NCBI GenBank assembly: GCA_946482375.1
Contig: CAMLRH010000123.1
Span: forward strand, 1-7,728
DNA: 7,728 nt
Reading direction: 5' to 3'
From: an uncultured Caulobacteraceae bacterium
GTDB taxonomy: Bacteria > Pseudomonadota > Alphaproteobacteria > Caulobacterales > Caulobacteraceae
Shown here: positions 7,407 to 7,728 of the stretch, in pieces
Position numbering within the stretch: position 1 is the stretch's first letter
Layout: every line of letters starts with the position of its first letter
Notes under the pieces: model-generated
Told to the model about the DNA's origin: nothing
Databases searched by the model: none
Seen by the model: only the letters and a program-made list of their open reading frames with translations
Made by a program: the position numbers and the translations under genes

Positions 7407-7524
7407 CCCTCCCCTCACCAATCAAAAAGCGGCGCGGACGCGGCGCCCCTACCGATGATGAGTGCAGTTTGCGGAAACCATGCACCTCTGGGCAGCGATT
7501 TTTTTCTCGGGCACAAGCGTCGCC
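7407..7524. other. Divergent intergenic region, sigma gene / chromate transporter gene
   Basis: About 118 bases separate the two divergent starts, so promoters in both directions are expected here. I see no confident -35/-10 pair for either direction. The region contains an A/T run (seven T at about 7499-7506), a GC-rich block (about 7430-7447) and the imperfect dyad listed separately. Confidence 0.55.
7462..7485. repeat. Imperfect dyad in the middle of the divergent region
   Basis: GTGCAGTTT (7462-7470) and AAAC-CA-TGCAC (7475-7485) are reverse complements around a GCGG spacer, apart from a two-base CA insertion in the right arm. The site lies between the two divergent genes, where an operator would be expected. 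A protein-binding role is a guess. Confidence 0.35.

Positions 7525-7728
<204 letters not shown>

Noticed and set aside
7407..7421. TTG at 7421 as the start of the module 2 sigma factor
   Set aside because: The ATG at 7406 has GAGGGG upstream, while the TTG has little Shine-Dalgarno signal; the extra residues carry no conserved feature.

Overview
The window is GC-rich DNA, probably from an alphaproteobacterium of the Caulobacterales or Sphingomonadales type. That lineage guess rests on GC content, on the style of the TonB-dependent receptor (plug motif DVPIAISAFS, TonB box EALIVTAQ) and on the repeated sigma/FecR gene pairs. It is an inference, not a match. Almost everything reads on the minus strand. 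Gene order along the transcript is: ECF sigma factor (7406-6885), FecR-type anti-sigma factor (6888-5848), a very large TonB-dependent receptor (5778-1474), a strong intrinsic terminator (about 1436-1400), then a second ECF sigma factor (1332-766) and a second FecR-type regulator (769 to beyond base 1). At the right edge a divergent plus-strand gene begins (7525 onward), which is the N-terminus of a ChrA-family chromate transporter.

The logic is cell-surface signalling of the FecI/FecR/FecA type. The receptor carries an N-terminal STN signalling domain. On ligand uptake this should contact the periplasmic C-terminus of a FecR protein, which releases or activates the cognate sigma factor for receptor transcription. 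In both modules the sigma stop codon overlaps the fecR start codon as ATGA, so both pairs look translationally coupled. The terminator separates the two modules, so sigma-2/fecR-2/receptor is one likely transcription unit and sigma-1/fecR-1 another. A second receptor probably lies beyond the left edge. The substrate cannot be read from sequence; iron chelates are the classical ligand, but such systems also serve carbohydrates and other nutrients.

Two things stand out. First, the receptor is 1434 residues long. An apparently complete TonB-dependent barrel ends at W1072 with a typical terminal strand, and about 360 further residues in the same frame look like a second outer-membrane beta-barrel. 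Second, the 69-base gap between fecR-2 and the receptor holds a set of mutually exclusive complementary segments. They include the fecR-2 stop codon and the receptor Shine-Dalgarno sequence, and could form a translation-coupled RNA switch.

No tRNA, rRNA, CRISPR array or insertion sequence was seen. No intergenic stretch exceeds 150 bases.
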